Notes: a model not told the origin generated them from the letters alone. Numbered from the stretch's first letter, positions 45,912 to 55,366 are shown. The stretch is 64,000 nucleotides of DNA from Bacillus sp. 2B10 (GCA_003946805.1 RPSH01000004.1:124001-188000), one strand, 5' to 3'. Made by a program: numbers and translations.

Positions 45912-47033
45912 TCACGCCAGCGCGGTTCGGGCGATGTCGGCATAGATCGCGGTCAGGGCGTGCAGGTCGTCGATGGCCACCGCCTCGTCCACCTTGTGCA
46001 TCGTCGCATTCAGCAGGCCGAACTCGACCGTCGGGCACAGGCGCGACAGGAACCGCGCATCCGACGTTCCGCCGGTCGTCGACAGGTCCGGGGTGATCCC
46101 GGTGTGGCGTTCGATCGCCGCCGTCACCATGGCGGAGAAATCGGCCGGCGGGGTCAGGAACGCCTCGCCCGATATCCGCCCCTCCACCCGCGCGTCGGGC
46201 GCATGGGTACGGACGATGGCGGCGATACGCTCGACCAGCGCCGCGCCCGAATGTTCGTCGTTGAACCGGATCGACAGTCGTGCCGCCGCATGTCCCGGAA
46301 TGACGTTGGTGGCCGGGTTGCCGACGGTGATGTCGGTGATCTCGATGTTCGACGGCTGGAACCAGGCGTTGCCGTCGTCCAGCACCACCGCTTCGATAGC
46401 GGCCAGCGCGGCGACGAGCCTGGGGATCGGATTGTCGGCGAGGTGCGGATAGGCGACATGCCCCTGCCGTCCGGGTACGTCGATCCAGATATTGACCGAT
46501 CCCCGCCGGCCGATCTTGACCATGTCGCCCAGCCGCCGGGCAGAGGTCGGTTCGCCGACCAGGCACAGGTCGGGGCAGAGGCCGCGCGCCGCCATCCGCT
46601 CGATCAGCGCACGCGTGCCGAAGATCGCAGGCCCTTCCTCGTCGCCGGTCACGATCAGGCTGATCGTGCCCGCATCCGCCGGCACCCGCGCGGCAGCGGC
46701 GACGAACGCGGCGACCGCACCCTTCATGTCCACCGCACCGCGCCCGTACAGCAGCCCGTCGCGTGCCTCGGGCGCGAAGGGCGGGCTGGTCCAGCCCGGC
46801 CCCGGGGCCACGACGTCGACATGGCCGGCAAAGGCGAAGTGCCGTTCGCCGGTGCCGCGCACCGCCAGCAGGTTTTCGACCGGCCCGTCGGGGGCCTCGC
46901 CGGTCACGAACCGGTCGACCTCGAACCCCAGCGGTAGCAGCGCCGCTTCCAGCACGTCGAATACCGCCCCCCCTGCGGGGGTCACGCTGTCGCAGGCGAT
47001 CAGCCCCGCGGCCAGTTCGACGACATCCACCAC
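45912..47033 (-). CDS. dapE: Succinyl-diaminopimelate desuccinylase
   Basis: 373 residues. The GTG at 47033 is preferred because AAGGAG lies seven bases upstream; an ATG at 47054 has no site. M20 metallopeptidase motifs: FAGHVDVVAPG, YGRGAVDMKG and VTGDEEGPA, then the dimerisation domain with GRQGHVAYPHLADNP. C-terminal TTGGTSDARF and ATMHKVDE fit DapE. The enzyme hydrolyses N-succinyl-LL-2,6-diaminopimelate in lysine and peptidoglycan synthesis, in the cytoplasm. Confidence 0.93.
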   Translation of the reverse strand: MVDVVELAAGLIACDSVTPAGGAVFDVLEAALLPLGFEVDRFVTGEAPDGPVENLLAVRGTGERHFAFAGHVDVVAPGPGWTSPPFAPEARDGLLYGRGAVDMKGAVAAFVAAAARVPADAGTISLIVTGDEEGPAIFGTRALIERMAARGLCPDLCLVGEPTSARRLGDMVKIGRRGSVNIWIDVPGRQGHVAYPHLADNPIPRLVAALAAIEAVVLDDGNAWFQPSNIEITDITVGNPATNVIPGHAAARLSIRFNDEHSGAALVERIAAIVRTHAPDARVEGRISGEAFLTPPADFSAMVTAAIERHTGITPDLSTTGGTSDARFLSRLCPTVEFGLLNATMHKVDEAVAIDDLHALTAIYADIARTALA

Positions 47034-47135
47034 CTCATATCTCCTTCGCTGCATCCGGCATCCGCAGGCGCGCTCTATCCTAATCGCGGCAAATCGCCAC
47101 TGGTGGCGTCGATGCGATCGGCTAAGGCGGGTCCG

Positions 47136-48107
47136 ATGCGTATGTTGTTGGTCTGTCTTGCGGTGCTGCTCCTCGTCCCGTCATGGGCCGGTACGGAGCG
47201 GCTGCCGCTCTATGCCGGGCCGCCACGGGTATCGGCGACGCCGGTCGATCTCTATCCCGGCGATCCGGCGCGACGCCGCAACGGCGTATTGACCTATCTG
47301 GGCGGGGTGTCGCTGACCGCGTCCGACCCCGCCTTTGGTGGCTTCTCCGCGGTGCGGGTCGCGGGCGACCGGTTCACGCTGCTGTCGGACGGCGGCGCGG
47401 TGCTGCGCTTTCGCATGGGGGGCGACGGGCAGGTGCGCGATACCCGCGTCACCGAACTGGCGGGGCCGGGTACCGGCTGGGAAAAGCGCGACCGTGATAC
47501 CGAATCGCTGGCGACGCTGCCGGACGGCGACGTCCTGATCGGCTATGAGCGTCACAACGAGATCTGGCGCTTCGATCCCGCCTTTCGCCCCGTCCGCCAT
47601 GCCGCCCCGCGCGCGATGCGCCGCTGGTCGGAAAACGGCGGTCCCGAAGCGATGGCGACGATGCCCGACGGTGCCGTCCTCGTCCTCAGCGAGGCGCATG
47701 GGAAGAAAGGGCGGCCGGGCTATTCGGCGCTGCGCTTTCCCGGCGATCCGACCACGCCCGGCATCCGGCCGATGCCGTTCCGGTACAAGGCACCGGACGG
47801 GTTCCGCGTCACGGATGCCGCAGCGCTGCCCGACGGGCGGCTGCTGGTGCTGACCCGCCGCATCTCGATCGGCGAGTATTTCACCGCGAGGCTGCAGATC
47901 GCCGACGTCCGCGCGCTTCGCCCCGGCGCGCTGGTGACGGGACGGACCATCGCCCGGTTCGAACCGCCCGCGCTCCACGACAATTTCGAAGGGCTGGCGG
48001 TCGTGCGCGACGGCGACCTGCTGGCGCTGTGGATCGTGTCCGACGACAACCAGTCGGTCACCCAGCGGACGCTGCTGCTGAAGTTCGCCCTGCCGCTGCG
48101 TCCCTGA
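47136..48107 (+). CDS. Exported esterase-like activity of phytase family protein
   Basis: 323 residues from ATG 47136, with AAGG upstream. Signal peptide LLVCLAVLLLVPSWAG. The mature protein is a beta-propeller-like domain with repeated strands: FGGFSAVRVAGDRFTLLSDG, DTESLATLPDGDVLIGYE, GGPEAMATMPDGAVLVLSEA and NFEGLAVVRDGDLLALWIVSDDN. This matches the esterase-like-of-phytase family. The substrate is unknown; periplasmic location is expected. Confidence 0.85.
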   Translation: MRMLLVCLAVLLLVPSWAGTERLPLYAGPPRVSATPVDLYPGDPARRRNGVLTYLGGVSLTASDPAFGGFSAVRVAGDRFTLLSDGGAVLRFRMGGDGQVRDTRVTELAGPGTGWEKRDRDTESLATLPDGDVLIGYERHNEIWRFDPAFRPVRHAAPRAMRRWSENGGPEAMATMPDGAVLVLSEAHGKKGRPGYSALRFPGDPTTPGIRPMPFRYKAPDGFRVTDAAALPDGRLLVLTRRISIGEYFTARLQIADVRALRPGALVTGRTIARFEPPALHDNFEGLAVVRDGDLLALWIVSDDNQSVTQRTLLLKFALPLRP

Positions 48108-48240
48108 TCCGCGACGCCCGGCGATGGTGCCGGCACGATACCGTCGTCCATGCTGTACCGCAGCGAAGGGCTTGTCGCGATACCCCTCCGGGGGCTAGAG
48201 GCGGAGCCGTATAGTACCGGGTTCTGTGGGGGTTGGTCGA

Positions 48241-49407
48241 ATGAAGATCGCGGTTTTTGGTCTGGGCTATGTCGGCATGTCGAACGCCGTGCTGCTGGCA
48301 CAGCATAACGAAGTCGTCGCGGTCGACATTTCGGAAGAGCGGGTCGCGCTGGTCAATGACCGCAAGTCGCCGATCATCGACACCGAACTGGAACAGTTCC
48401 TTGCCGAACGCGAACTGAACCTGTCGGCCACCACCGATGCGGCGGCGGCGCTGGCCGGGGCCGATTACGTCATCGTCGCCACCCCGACCAACTACGATGT
48501 CGAAACCGACAAGTTCAACACCGGCTCGGTCGAAGCGGTCATCAAGCTGGCGGTCGAACACGCGCCGCAGTCGACCGTCGTCATCAAGTCGACCATCCCG
48601 GTCGGTTTCGTTGAGGATGTCCGCCAGCGGCTGAACGCGCCGCAGGTGATCTTCAGCCCCGAATTCCTGCGCGAAGGCCGCGCGCTGTACGACAATCTGC
48701 ACCCGTCGCGGATCATCGTCGGCGAACGCTCGGATCGCGCGAGCGTCTTCGCCGACCTGCTGCTGGGCGGCGCGGAGAAGAAGGACGTGGCCGTCCTGTT
48801 CACCGATTCGCGGGAAGCGGAGGCGATCAAGCTGTTCGCCAACACCTATCTCGCGATGCGCGTCGCCTTCTTCAACGAACTCGACAGCTATGCCATCGCC
48901 GGCGGCATGAACACCCGCCAGATCATCGAGGGCGTCGGCCTCGATCCGCGCGTGGGGATGCAGTACAACAACCCCAGCTTCGGCTATGGCGGCTATTGCC
49001 TGCCCAAGGACACCAAGCAGCTGCTGGCGAACTATTCCGAAGTGCCGCAGAACCTGATCCGCGCGATCGTCGACGCGAACCGCACGCGCAAGGACTTCCT
49101 CGCCGACCAGATCATCGCCCGCAGGCCGACGAAGGTCGGCGTGTACCGCCTGACGATGAAGGCCGGTTCGGACAATTTCCGCCAGTCGTCGATCCAGGGG
49201 ATCATGAAGCGGGTGAAGGCGAAGGGCATCGAGGTCGTCGTGTACGAACCCGCGCTCGACGACGACCTGTTCTTCGGGTCGCGGGTCGTCAAGGACCTCG
49301 ACACGTTCAAGGCCGAGTGCGACGTAATCATCGCCAACCGCGCCCCGCCCGAACTGGCCGACATCGGCGACAAGCTGTTCACGCGCGACATCTTCGGGTC
49401 GGACTGA
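48241..49407 (+). CDS. UDP-glucose 6-dehydrogenase
   Basis: 388 residues, matching the compact class of UDP-glucose dehydrogenases. NAD-binding motif [14 protein letters not shown] at the N-terminus, [16 protein letters not shown], the SPEFLREG block, and the catalytic Cys in [14 protein letters not shown]-terminal [17 protein letters not shown]. It oxidises UDP-glucose to UDP-glucuronate using two NAD+. The UDP-GlcA can enter the EPS directly or feed the 4-epimerase at 2567. It marks the right edge of the EPS region. Confidence 0.93.
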   Translation: MKIAVFGLGYVGMSNAVLLAQHNEVVAVDISEERVALVNDRKSPIIDTELEQFLAERELNLSATTDAAAALAGADYVIVATPTNYDVETDKFNTGSVEAVIKLAVEHAPQSTVVIKSTIPVGFVEDVRQRLNAPQVIFSPEFLREGRALYDNLHPSRIIVGERSDRASVFADLLLGGAEKKDVAVLFTDSREAEAIKLFANTYLAMRVAFFNELDSYAIAGGMNTRQIIEGVGLDPRVGMQYNNPSFGYGGYCLPKDTKQLLANYSEVPQNLIRAIVDANRTRKDFLADQIIARRPTKVGVYRLTMKAGSDNFRQSSIQGIMKRVKAKGIEVVVYEPALDDDLFFGSRVVKDLDTFKAECDVIIANRAPPELADIGDKLFTRDIFGSD

Positions 49408-49497
49408 CAACAGGCGCTGCAAGTTCCTCCCCGGCGCGGGGAGGGGCCACGCTCCCCCCGCCGTTACCGCCGACTTGCTGGATGCAATTGCGAAAGT

Positions 49498-49750
49498 ATT
49501 CCCGCGCAGGCCGGGATCCAGAGCCGCACACGCAAGCCGTGGTTTTGCTTGGTTCTGGCCCCCCGCCTGCGCGGGGGTACTGCCGGGCTACGGGGCTAAG
49601 TCACGGACTTCCCCATGCCTCCCCGGCTGTCGCGCCGGGCCTAGGGCGCGTGTGCGTCCGACATGAACCGTCGCCCCAGCGAAGGCTGAGGCCTCAAGCG
49701 GCTCCTGTCCCGCACCATTCCGGGCAATCCCGGCCTTCGCCGGGATGACG
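49498..49750. repeat. Cluster of REP-like palindromic elements
   Basis: At least three GC-rich hairpins with a conserved core (CCCGGC-cttc-GCCGGG or CCCGC-ctgc-GCGGG). The same cores recur at 20670-20685, 52221-52297 and, in coding sequence, 57907-58000. This is the signature of dispersed repetitive extragenic palindromes. No associated transposase (RAYT) gene is visible in the window. Confidence 0.65.
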
Positions 49751-49931
49751 CTTGGTCCGGCGTGGCCTTTGGGCGCGGCGGCGAAGTGGGGCAGCGGCAG
49801 GGCGTACATCGTCATGGGCTGGCCGGGGCATATTCCCTGTCCCGCGGCGGTCTGTCCGCAACGTGCCGCCCGTTTCCCCTATATCAGCAAGCCGACCGCC
49901 GACCGATGTCCCCCGCCGCTCCCGCCCACGA

Positions 49932-49969
49932 CAAAACCCGCCGGGTCGCTGTGCAGCGCCCCGGCGGGT
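49932..49969 (-). terminator. Intrinsic terminator of rpmB
   Basis: On the minus strand, ACCCGCCGGG and CCCGGCGGGT form a perfect 10-bp stem (49960-49969 with 49936-49945) around a 14-base loop, followed by TTTTGT. It lies 26 bp after the rpmB stop. Confidence 0.8.
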
Positions 49970-49994
49970 CTGTTCGTAAACCGGCGTGACCGGA

Positions 49995-50297
49995 TCAGGC
50001 GGCTGCGGCGGCTGCCGCGACGGCCTTCTTCTTCACGTCGCGCTTCAGGCGACGGGCACGCAGCGACAGGTCGTCGTCGCTGGTCTTCAGCAGCCAGTTG
50101 TCGAGGCCGCCGACATGCTCGACCGAACGCAGGCCGTGGGTCGACACGCGCAGGCGGATCGAGCGCTCCAGCGCTTCCGACATCAGCGTGACGTTCTGCA
50201 GGTTCGGCAGGAACGTGCGCTTGGTCTTGTTGTTGGCGTGGGAAACATTGTGACCCACCTGCCGGCCCTTGCCGGTCAGCTCGCAGATGCGCGACAT
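49995..50297 (-). CDS. rpmB: 50S ribosomal protein L28 (bL28)
   Basis: 100 residues from ATG 50297, with AGGAT upstream. It begins [20 protein letters not shown] and has [13 protein letters not shown] and [15 protein letters not shown], the standard bL28 blocks. The C-terminus is lengthened by a Lys-Ala tail ending in seven or more Ala, common in alphaproteobacterial L28. It is a monocistronic gene with its own terminator. Confidence 0.97.
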   Translation of the reverse strand: MSRICELTGKGRQVGHNVSHANNKTKRTFLPNLQNVTLMSEALERSIRLRVSTHGLRSVEHVGGLDNWLLKTSDDDLSLRARRLKRDVKKKAVAAAAAAA

Positions 50298-50462
50298 GAT
50301 CGTTGATCCTGATTCTGTGTCGGGACACATGTCCCGGAAAGACGGCGCGGATAGCGTCGAACGGTCCTCGCGTCAACCGTTCGCGAGCCACTGCAACCCT
50401 CGCCGCCGCGGCTGCGTTGTTACGGCATCGATTCGGATCGTACATGAACAGGGAGCAGGTGG

Positions 50463-50693
50463 ATGCGCGCATTTCTGGGGTTGCTGGGGCTGGTCGTCCT
50501 GATCGTCGCCGGCCTGATGGCATTCAATTTCATCAACATCGACCAGACGCAGCGCGCCGCCCTGCCGCAGGTAAAGGTCGAAGGGGGCCAGGCACCGAAG
50601 TTCGATGTCGAGGTCGGCAAGGTCGAGGTCGGCACTGTGAACCGTTCGGTCGAGGTGCCGGCGATCAAGGTCGAGCGCCCCGCCGGCCAGTAA
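50463..50693 (+). CDS. Small membrane-anchored hypothetical protein
   Basis: 76 residues from ATG 50463, with CAGGGAGCAGG upstream. One N-terminal helix (LLGLVVLIVAGLMAFNF) is followed by a hydrophilic part with repeated VKVE, DVEVGKVEVGTV and VEVPAIKVE strands. No named family recognised. It lies 40 bp before tadA and may be co-transcribed with it. Confidence 0.75.
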   Translation: MRAFLGLLGLVVLIVAGLMAFNFINIDQTQRAALPQVKVEGGQAPKFDVEVGKVEVGTVNRSVEVPAIKVERPAGQ

Positions 50694-50733
50694 CGGCTGG
50701 CCGTCGCCGCCCCCGGCTGGCAAGGGGAGGGGC

Positions 50734-51186
50734 ATGTTCGACGCCGCTCCCATGCACCGCGCGCTCGCCGCCGCCCGTGCCGCCGCGCAGGCAGGCGAGG
50801 TTCCGGTCGGCGCAGTGGTATTGCGCGGCGGAGCGGTGATCGCGGTCGCCGCCAATGCGCCGCGCGCACTGGCCGATCCGACCGCGCACGCCGAAATCCT
50901 CGCGATCCGCGCCGCGGCACGGGCGCTGGGGCGCGACCGGCTGGAGGATTGCGATCTGTGGGTGACGCTGGAGCCATGCGCGATGTGCGCCGGGGCCATC
51001 GCCCATGCCCGCATCGCCCGGCTTTACTACGGGGCATCCGATCCCAAAGGCGGGGCGGTCGAGCACGGCCCGCGCTTCTTTGCCCAGCCGACCTGCCACC
51101 ACCGCCCCGACATCTATCCGGGCATCGCCGAGGGCGAGGCCGCCGCCTTGCTCCGCAGCTTCTTCGCCGACCGCCGCGACGTTTGA
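50734..51186 (+). CDS. tadA: tRNA-specific adenosine deaminase
   Basis: 150 residues. Zinc-dependent deaminase motifs are intact: PTAHAEILAIR (HAE) and LEPCAMCAGAI (PCxxC), with the later YGASDPKGGAVEHG. It deaminates A34 of tRNA-Arg(ACG) to inosine. The C-terminal stretch (CHHRPDIYPGI) is usual for alphaproteobacterial TadA. Confidence 0.95.
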   Translation: MFDAAPMHRALAAARAAAQAGEVPVGAVVLRGGAVIAVAANAPRALADPTAHAEILAIRAAARALGRDRLEDCDLWVTLEPCAMCAGAIAHARIARLYYGASDPKGGAVEHGPRFFAQPTCHHRPDIYPGIAEGEAAALLRSFFADRRDV

Positions 51187-51192
51187 CGCGAC

Positions 51193-51222
51193 GATATACG
51201 GATCATATATGGTTCGTATATC
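51193..51222. promoter_or_regulatory. Palindromic operator candidate before the ParD-like gene
   Basis: GATATACG and CGTATATC are perfect 8-bp inverted arms separated by 14 AT-rich bases (ATCATATATGG core). The element stands out in this GC-rich context and ends 14 bp before the ParD-like start. DNA-binding antitoxins usually repress their own promoters through such palindromes. Confidence 0.55.
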
Positions 51223-51235
51223 GAAAGGGAAGCGA

Positions 51236-51442
51236 ATGGGTATCGTGAAGATCGACGATGCGCTGCACGAGGAAGTGCGCCGGGCAAGTGGCGTGCTGTG
51301 CCGCTCGATCAATGCGCAGGCGGAATTCTGGATGACCATCGGCATGATCGCCGAGGCCAATCCCGATCTGTCGTTCAACGACATCGTCCGCACCCGCCTT
51401 GCCGCCGCACAGGTCCGCGCGGTCGATGCGGTCGCCGTCTGA
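51236..51442 (+). CDS. ParD-like antitoxin-family protein, without toxin partner
   Basis: 68 residues from ATG 51236, with AAAGGGAAG upstream. It starts MGIVKIDDALHEEVRRAS, a ribbon-helix-helix strand and first helix, and continues SINAQAEFWMTIGMIAEANP, the signature of the ParD-like family. No ParE-type toxin gene is adjacent: the next gene, map, starts directly after its stop. It may be an orphan repressor. Confidence 0.82.
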   Translation: MGIVKIDDALHEEVRRASGVLCRSINAQAEFWMTIGMIAEANPDLSFNDIVRTRLAAAQVRAVDAVAV

Positions 51443-51443
51443 C

Positions 51444-52214
51444 ATGGTCAAGACGCCTGCCGAACTCGCCCTGATGCGCGTGTCGGGCCGCCTGCTCGCT
51501 TCGGTGTTCGAGATGCTCGACCGGCAGGCGCTGGCCGGCATGTCGACACTGGCGATCAACGATCTGGTCGAACGGTACATCGTGGACGACTGCGCGGCGC
51601 GCCCGGCGAGCAAGGGGCAATATGGCTTCGGCTTCGTGCTCAACAGTTCGATCAACGACGTCGTGTGCCACGGCGTGCCCGATGCCACGGCGGTCGTGCG
51701 CGACGGCGATATCGTCAACCTCGACATCACGCTGGAAAAGGACGGCTTCATCGCCGATTCGTCGAAGACCTATCTGGTCGGCAGCGTCAGCCCGCAGGCG
51801 CGGCGGCTGGTACAGGCGGCGCAGGGCGCGATGTGGGCGGGCATCGCCCAGGTCCGCCCCGGCGCGCGGCTGGGCGATGTCGGCCACGCAATCGAACGCC
51901 ATGCCAAGAAGCTCGGCTATTCGGTGGTCCGCGAATATTGCGGGCACGGCATCGGCCGCGAGATGCACGAGGAACCCTCGGTCCTGAATTTCGGCCGGCC
52001 CGGCACCGGCGCGGTGCTGCGCGAGGGGATGACCTTCACCGTCGAGCCGATGGTCAATCAGGGATCGCGCAAGGTCGTGAGCGAGGACGACGACTGGACC
52101 GTCGTCACCGCCGACGGCAAGCTGTCGGCGCAGTTCGAACACACCGTCGCGGTGACCGCGACCGGGGTCGAGGTGCTGACGCTGCGATCGGATGAGGTGC
52201 CGCCGCGGCGGTAA
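51444..52214 (+). CDS. map: Methionine aminopeptidase, type I
   Basis: 256 residues from ATG 51444, one base after the ParD-like stop. Metal ligands are in place: Asp in DGDIVNLDITLEKDGF, His in YCGHGIGREMHEEP, Glu in FTVEPMVNQG and in AQFEHTVAVT. It removes the initiator Met from new proteins. It is possibly co-transcribed with the ParD-like gene, which would tie map expression to the palindrome at 51193. Confidence 0.95.
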   Translation: MVKTPAELALMRVSGRLLASVFEMLDRQALAGMSTLAINDLVERYIVDDCAARPASKGQYGFGFVLNSSINDVVCHGVPDATAVVRDGDIVNLDITLEKDGFIADSSKTYLVGSVSPQARRLVQAAQGAMWAGIAQVRPGARLGDVGHAIERHAKKLGYSVVREYCGHGIGREMHEEPSVLNFGRPGTGAVLREGMTFTVEPMVNQGSRKVVSEDDDWTVVTADGKLSAQFEHTVAVTATGVEVLTLRSDEVPPRR

Positions 52215-52220
52215 CCCTGA

Positions 52221-52297
52221 CCGTATCCCGCGCAGGCGGGGATACGGCCACGATCGTCATGCTCCGTAACCCTGGACCCCCGCCTGCGCGGGGGTAC
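52221..52297. repeat. Paired palindromic element downstream of map
   Basis: Two hairpins: CCGTATCCCGC-gcag-GCGGGGATACGG at 52221-52246 and ACCCCCGC-ctgc-GCGGGGGT at 52276-52295. The pair has the same two-hairpin layout as the copy inside xseA and may also stop transcription of map. Confidence 0.65.
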
Positions 52298-52309
52298 GCA
52301 AGCTGTGGC

Positions 52310-52984
52310 TTACCGAAGCTTGTCCTGCTCGATCGGCACGATCTTGATTTCGACCCGGCGGTTCTCGGCGCGGCCTTCCTCGGTCTCGTTCGACGCGATC
52401 GGCTGGGTTTCGCCGAAGCCGCGGGTGCCGACGCGCGCCGACTGTACGCCGCGCGACGTCAGATAGCTGGCGACCGCCGACGCGCGGCGTTCCGACAGTG
52501 TCTGGTTGTACGCGTCCGACCCCGTCGAATCGGTATGGCCGTACACGTCGATATAGGTCTGGTTATAGTCGCGCAGCACGTCGGCGACCTGGTCCAGCGT
52601 CGAGCGGAACTGCGGCTGCACGTTGGCGCTGTCATAGGCGAAGGTGATGCCCGAGGGCATGTTGAGCACCAGGTCGTCGCCGCGCCGCGTCACCTCGACA
52701 TCGGTGCCGGCGGTGCGGGCGCGCAGGTCGCGCTCCTGCTTGTCCATATAGGCGCCGATCCCGGCTCCGGCGAGGCCGCCGATGCCCGCGCCGAGGATCT
52801 TCTCGGTCCGGTCACGCCGTCCGCCGACCAGGTCGCCCAGCAGATAGCCGCCCACCGCGCCGCCGAGCCCGCCGATCGCCGCGCGCGAGATGCTGCGCTC
52901 GCCGGTTTCCGGGTCGGTCACGCACCCGCCGGTCAGCAGCGCCGCCGACAGCGCACCCGCGATCCAGATCTTGCCCGTCGCCAT
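52310..52984 (-). CDS. OmpA-family lipoprotein with glycine-zipper segment
   Basis: 224 residues from ATG 52984, with AAGGA upstream; the longer frame has no site. Lipobox LLTGGC, then a glycine-zipper region (GGLGGAVGGYLLGDLVGG and GAGIGGLAGAGIGAYMD). The OmpA C-terminal domain (about 105-224) has ITFAYDSANVQP, YIDVYGHTDSTGSDAYNQ and LSERRASAVASYL, the peptidoglycan-binding signature. It should tether the outer membrane to the wall. Confidence 0.92.
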   Translation of the reverse strand: MATGKIWIAGALSAALLTGGCVTDPETGERSISRAAIGGLGGAVGGYLLGDLVGGRRDRTEKILGAGIGGLAGAGIGAYMDKQERDLRARTAGTDVEVTRRGDDLVLNMPSGITFAYDSANVQPQFRSTLDQVADVLRDYNQTYIDVYGHTDSTGSDAYNQTLSERRASAVASYLTSRGVQSARVGTRGFGETQPIASNETEEGRAENRRVEIKIVPIEQDKLR

Positions 52985-53162
52985 GTTCGATTCCTTTCGT
53001 CGTATCCGATCCTGTTCTCGCCCGGATGAACCGGGCAACGCCGGTCTTGTTCCGCATCCGTTTTGAACGGTTGCTGACCGAACGCCGCGCAACAATCCGC
53101 GTGGCGGCTGCGACTCGCCGGTTGTGCGCCGGGCGGCATTGCGGCATGGGTGGGCCAGTTCA

Positions 53163-54467
53163 ATGGAACCTCTCACACCCTTCCCCTGGTTCGACGTCGT
53201 CATCATCCTCGCGCTGGTGGCGTTGAACGGCGTGTTCGCCATGTCCGAACTCGCCATCGTGTCCGCGCGCAAGGCAAGGCTGGAGGGGCTGGCGAAAGCC
53301 GGCGGCAGGGGGGCGCAGACCGCGATGCGCCTCGCCGACGATCCCGGCAAGTTCCTGTCGACCGTCCAGATCGGCATCACGCTGATCGGCATCCTGTCGG
53401 GCGCCTATTCGGGCGCCAGCCTCGGCGGACCGGTGGGCGAGCGGCTGGTGCTGCTGGGCGTGCCCGAATCGCTGGGCGACAATGTCGGCTTCGGCGTGGT
53501 GATCGCGATCACCACCTTCGCCAGCCTCGTGATCGGCGAGCTGGTGCCCAAGCAATTCGCGCTGCGCAGTCCAGAGCCGATCGCGGTGCTGGTCGCGCTG
53601 CCGATGCTGTGGCTGTCGCGGATCACCGCGCCGTTCGTGTGGTTGCTCGACACCACCTCGTCGCTGATCTTCAAGCTGCTGCGCATGAACCGCGAATCCG
53701 AAAACCGGGTAACGGCGGAGGAACTGCACCTGCTGGTCGCCGAAGCCAGCCGGTCGGGCGTGATCGAGGAGCATGAACGCTCGATCATCTCGGGTGTCGT
53801 CCGCCTCGCCGACCGTCCGGTGCGCGAGGTGATGACGCCGCGGACCGACGTCGAATGGCTCGACGTCACGCTCGACGAAGCCGGCGTCCGCGCGGCGATG
53901 GCGACGACGCCGCACACCCGCCTGCCGGTCGCCGAAGGATCGGTCGACGCGGTGATCGGCGTGGTGCAGGCGCGCGACATCGTGGCGGCGATCTGTCGCG
54001 GCGAGCCGCTAAACCTGCGCGCGCTGCTCCATGAAGCACCGGTGCTGCCCGATCAGGTCGACGCGATGGACGCGTTGCAGGCGATCCGCCGCGCGGCGGT
54101 GCCGATGGGCCTCGTCCACGACGAATATGGTCATTTCGAAGGGATCGTGACCCCCGCCGACCTGCTGCGCGCGATCGCCGGCGATTTCGCATCGGACGCC
54201 GACGAGGGCGATTCGCCGCACATCATCCGCCGCGAGGACGGATCGCTGCTGGTGTCGGGACAGACCCCCGCCGACCAGCTGGCCGAACGCATCGGCATCG
54301 ACCTGCCCGAGGACCGCGACTATGCGACCGTCGCCGGCCTCGCGCTCGCCATCCTCAAGCACCTGCCGACCGAGGGCGAGCATTTCTCCGAACAGGGCTG
54401 GCGCTTCGAGATCGTCGACATGGACGGCCGCAAGATCGACAAGCTGCTGGTCGAGCACGTCGGATAG
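53163..54467 (+). CDS. CNNM/CBS-domain (hemolysin TlyC-like) membrane protein
   Basis: 434 residues from ATG 53163. N-terminal CNNM domain with about four helices (ALNGVFAMSELAIVSARKAR; VQIGITLIGILSGAYSGA; LVIGELVPKQFALRSPE). Two CBS domains (about 210-330, REVMTPRTDVEWLD and VHDEYGHFEGIVTPADLL) and a CorC_HlyC transporter-associated domain at the end. The family is linked to divalent cation (Mg/Co) efflux or homeostasis; hemolysis is a historical label. Confidence 0.92.
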   Translation: MEPLTPFPWFDVVIILALVALNGVFAMSELAIVSARKARLEGLAKAGGRGAQTAMRLADDPGKFLSTVQIGITLIGILSGAYSGASLGGPVGERLVLLGVPESLGDNVGFGVVIAITTFASLVIGELVPKQFALRSPEPIAVLVALPMLWLSRITAPFVWLLDTTSSLIFKLLRMNRESENRVTAEELHLLVAEASRSGVIEEHERSIISGVVRLADRPVREVMTPRTDVEWLDVTLDEAGVRAAMATTPHTRLPVAEGSVDAVIGVVQARDIVAAICRGEPLNLRALLHEAPVLPDQVDAMDALQAIRRAAVPMGLVHDEYGHFEGIVTPADLLRAIAGDFASDADEGDSPHIIRREDGSLLVSGQTPADQLAERIGIDLPEDRDYATVAGLALAILKHLPTEGEHFSEQGWRFEIVDMDGRKIDKLLVEHVG

Positions 54468-54481
54468 GGGTGACCCGCGGC

Positions 54482-55309
54482 TCAGCGGCGGGTCCATGTC
54501 TCCACCGCATCGTCGCGCTTCGCCCGCAACGCCCGGCGGGCGCGGGCATCGTTCAGGCCATAGGCTTGCAGGAACGTGACGCTGTTGGCGATCGCCGCGG
54601 CGTGGCCCGGCCCCTCGGCCTTCCCGATCAGGTCATGCGTGCCGCCGCGATAGGTGACGGCGAATTTGTCGCCGGCCGGCGCGCTCTGTACCGGGAACAG
54701 ATGATCGTGCCAGTCGCTGACGAACCCCGGCACGACGTCGGCATCGCCCGTGACGATCATCATCGGCAACGCGTCGGCGGCATAGGCGGTCGGCGTCACC
54801 AGCCCCGGTATGCGGCCGGGTGACGAAAACCCCAGCACCGCCTTCACGCTCGGGTCGCGAAATGGGGCGATGTGGTTCAACCCGCCGCCCAGGCACAGGG
54901 CGATCAGCGTTCCGAAACTATGGCCGGCAGCGACCACCGGCTTGCCCGGCCAGGTCCGCGCGGCATAGCCGCTGGCGGCCCGCTGGTCGGCGATCCGTTC
55001 CATGAAGCTCGCCTGCATCGTGAAGTTCGCGCGGTCGGGATAGTGCATCGAATCGACATGGACGGGCGCGATCACCGCGAACCCGGCGTCGCGCCATGCC
55101 GATGCCGCCGCGTCGTAGCGTTCGGGCCATGCTCCATGGCCGGTCGACAGCAGCACCACCCCGCGTACCTTGTCGGGAACCCACGTCACCATCGTCGTCG
55201 ACCGGGTCGGCGATATGACCAGCGGCAGCGTTGCGGTCGGTGCGGCCAATGCCGGCACGGCCGCCGTGACGGTCGCAAGGGCGATCAGGACGTGTCGGAT
55301 TGCTGGCAT
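54482..55309 (-). CDS. Exported alpha/beta hydrolase
   Basis: 275 residues with a signal peptide (about 1-22, ending PALAA). The alpha/beta fold is visible as VVLLSTGHGAW (oxyanion region), the nucleophile elbow VVAAGHSFGT (GxSxG), an acidic residue in MMIVTGDADVV and the His in RGGTHDLIG. Substrate unknown; dienelactone-hydrolase or lipase-like enzymes are the closest type. Convergent with the CBS gene, 14 bp between stops. Confidence 0.85.
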   Translation of the reverse strand: MPAIRHVLIALATVTAAVPALAAPTATLPLVISPTRSTTMVTWVPDKVRGVVLLSTGHGAWPERYDAAASAWRDAGFAVIAPVHVDSMHYPDRANFTMQASFMERIADQRAASGYAARTWPGKPVVAAGHSFGTLIALCLGGGLNHIAPFRDPSVKAVLGFSSPGRIPGLVTPTAYAADALPMMIVTGDADVVPGFVSDWHDHLFPVQSAPAGDKFAVTYRGGTHDLIGKAEGPGHAAAIANSVTFLQAYGLNDARARRALRAKRDDAVETWTRR

Positions 55310-55366
55310 GGATGTTCCCCCGGATGATTCGCCGACGCTATCGGTCGGTCGGGGGGAACGCCAGCG

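Larger units (their letters stand above)
49408..49994 (+). other. Intergenic region rich in small GC palindromes
   Basis: 587 bases between ugd and rpmB without a credible gene. It contains a series of short inverted repeats of the same type found elsewhere in the window, for example CCCCGC-ctgc-GCGGGG at 49562-49577 and ATCCCGGC-cttc-GCCGGGAT at 49727-49746, plus a degenerate copy near 49498-49517. The rpmB terminator occupies the right end. The rest looks like decayed repeat DNA. Confidence 0.6.

Noticed and set aside
49475..49989. Several short plus-strand frames before rpmB
   Set aside because: They run through palindromic repeats and the rpmB terminator and have no ribosome-binding sites.
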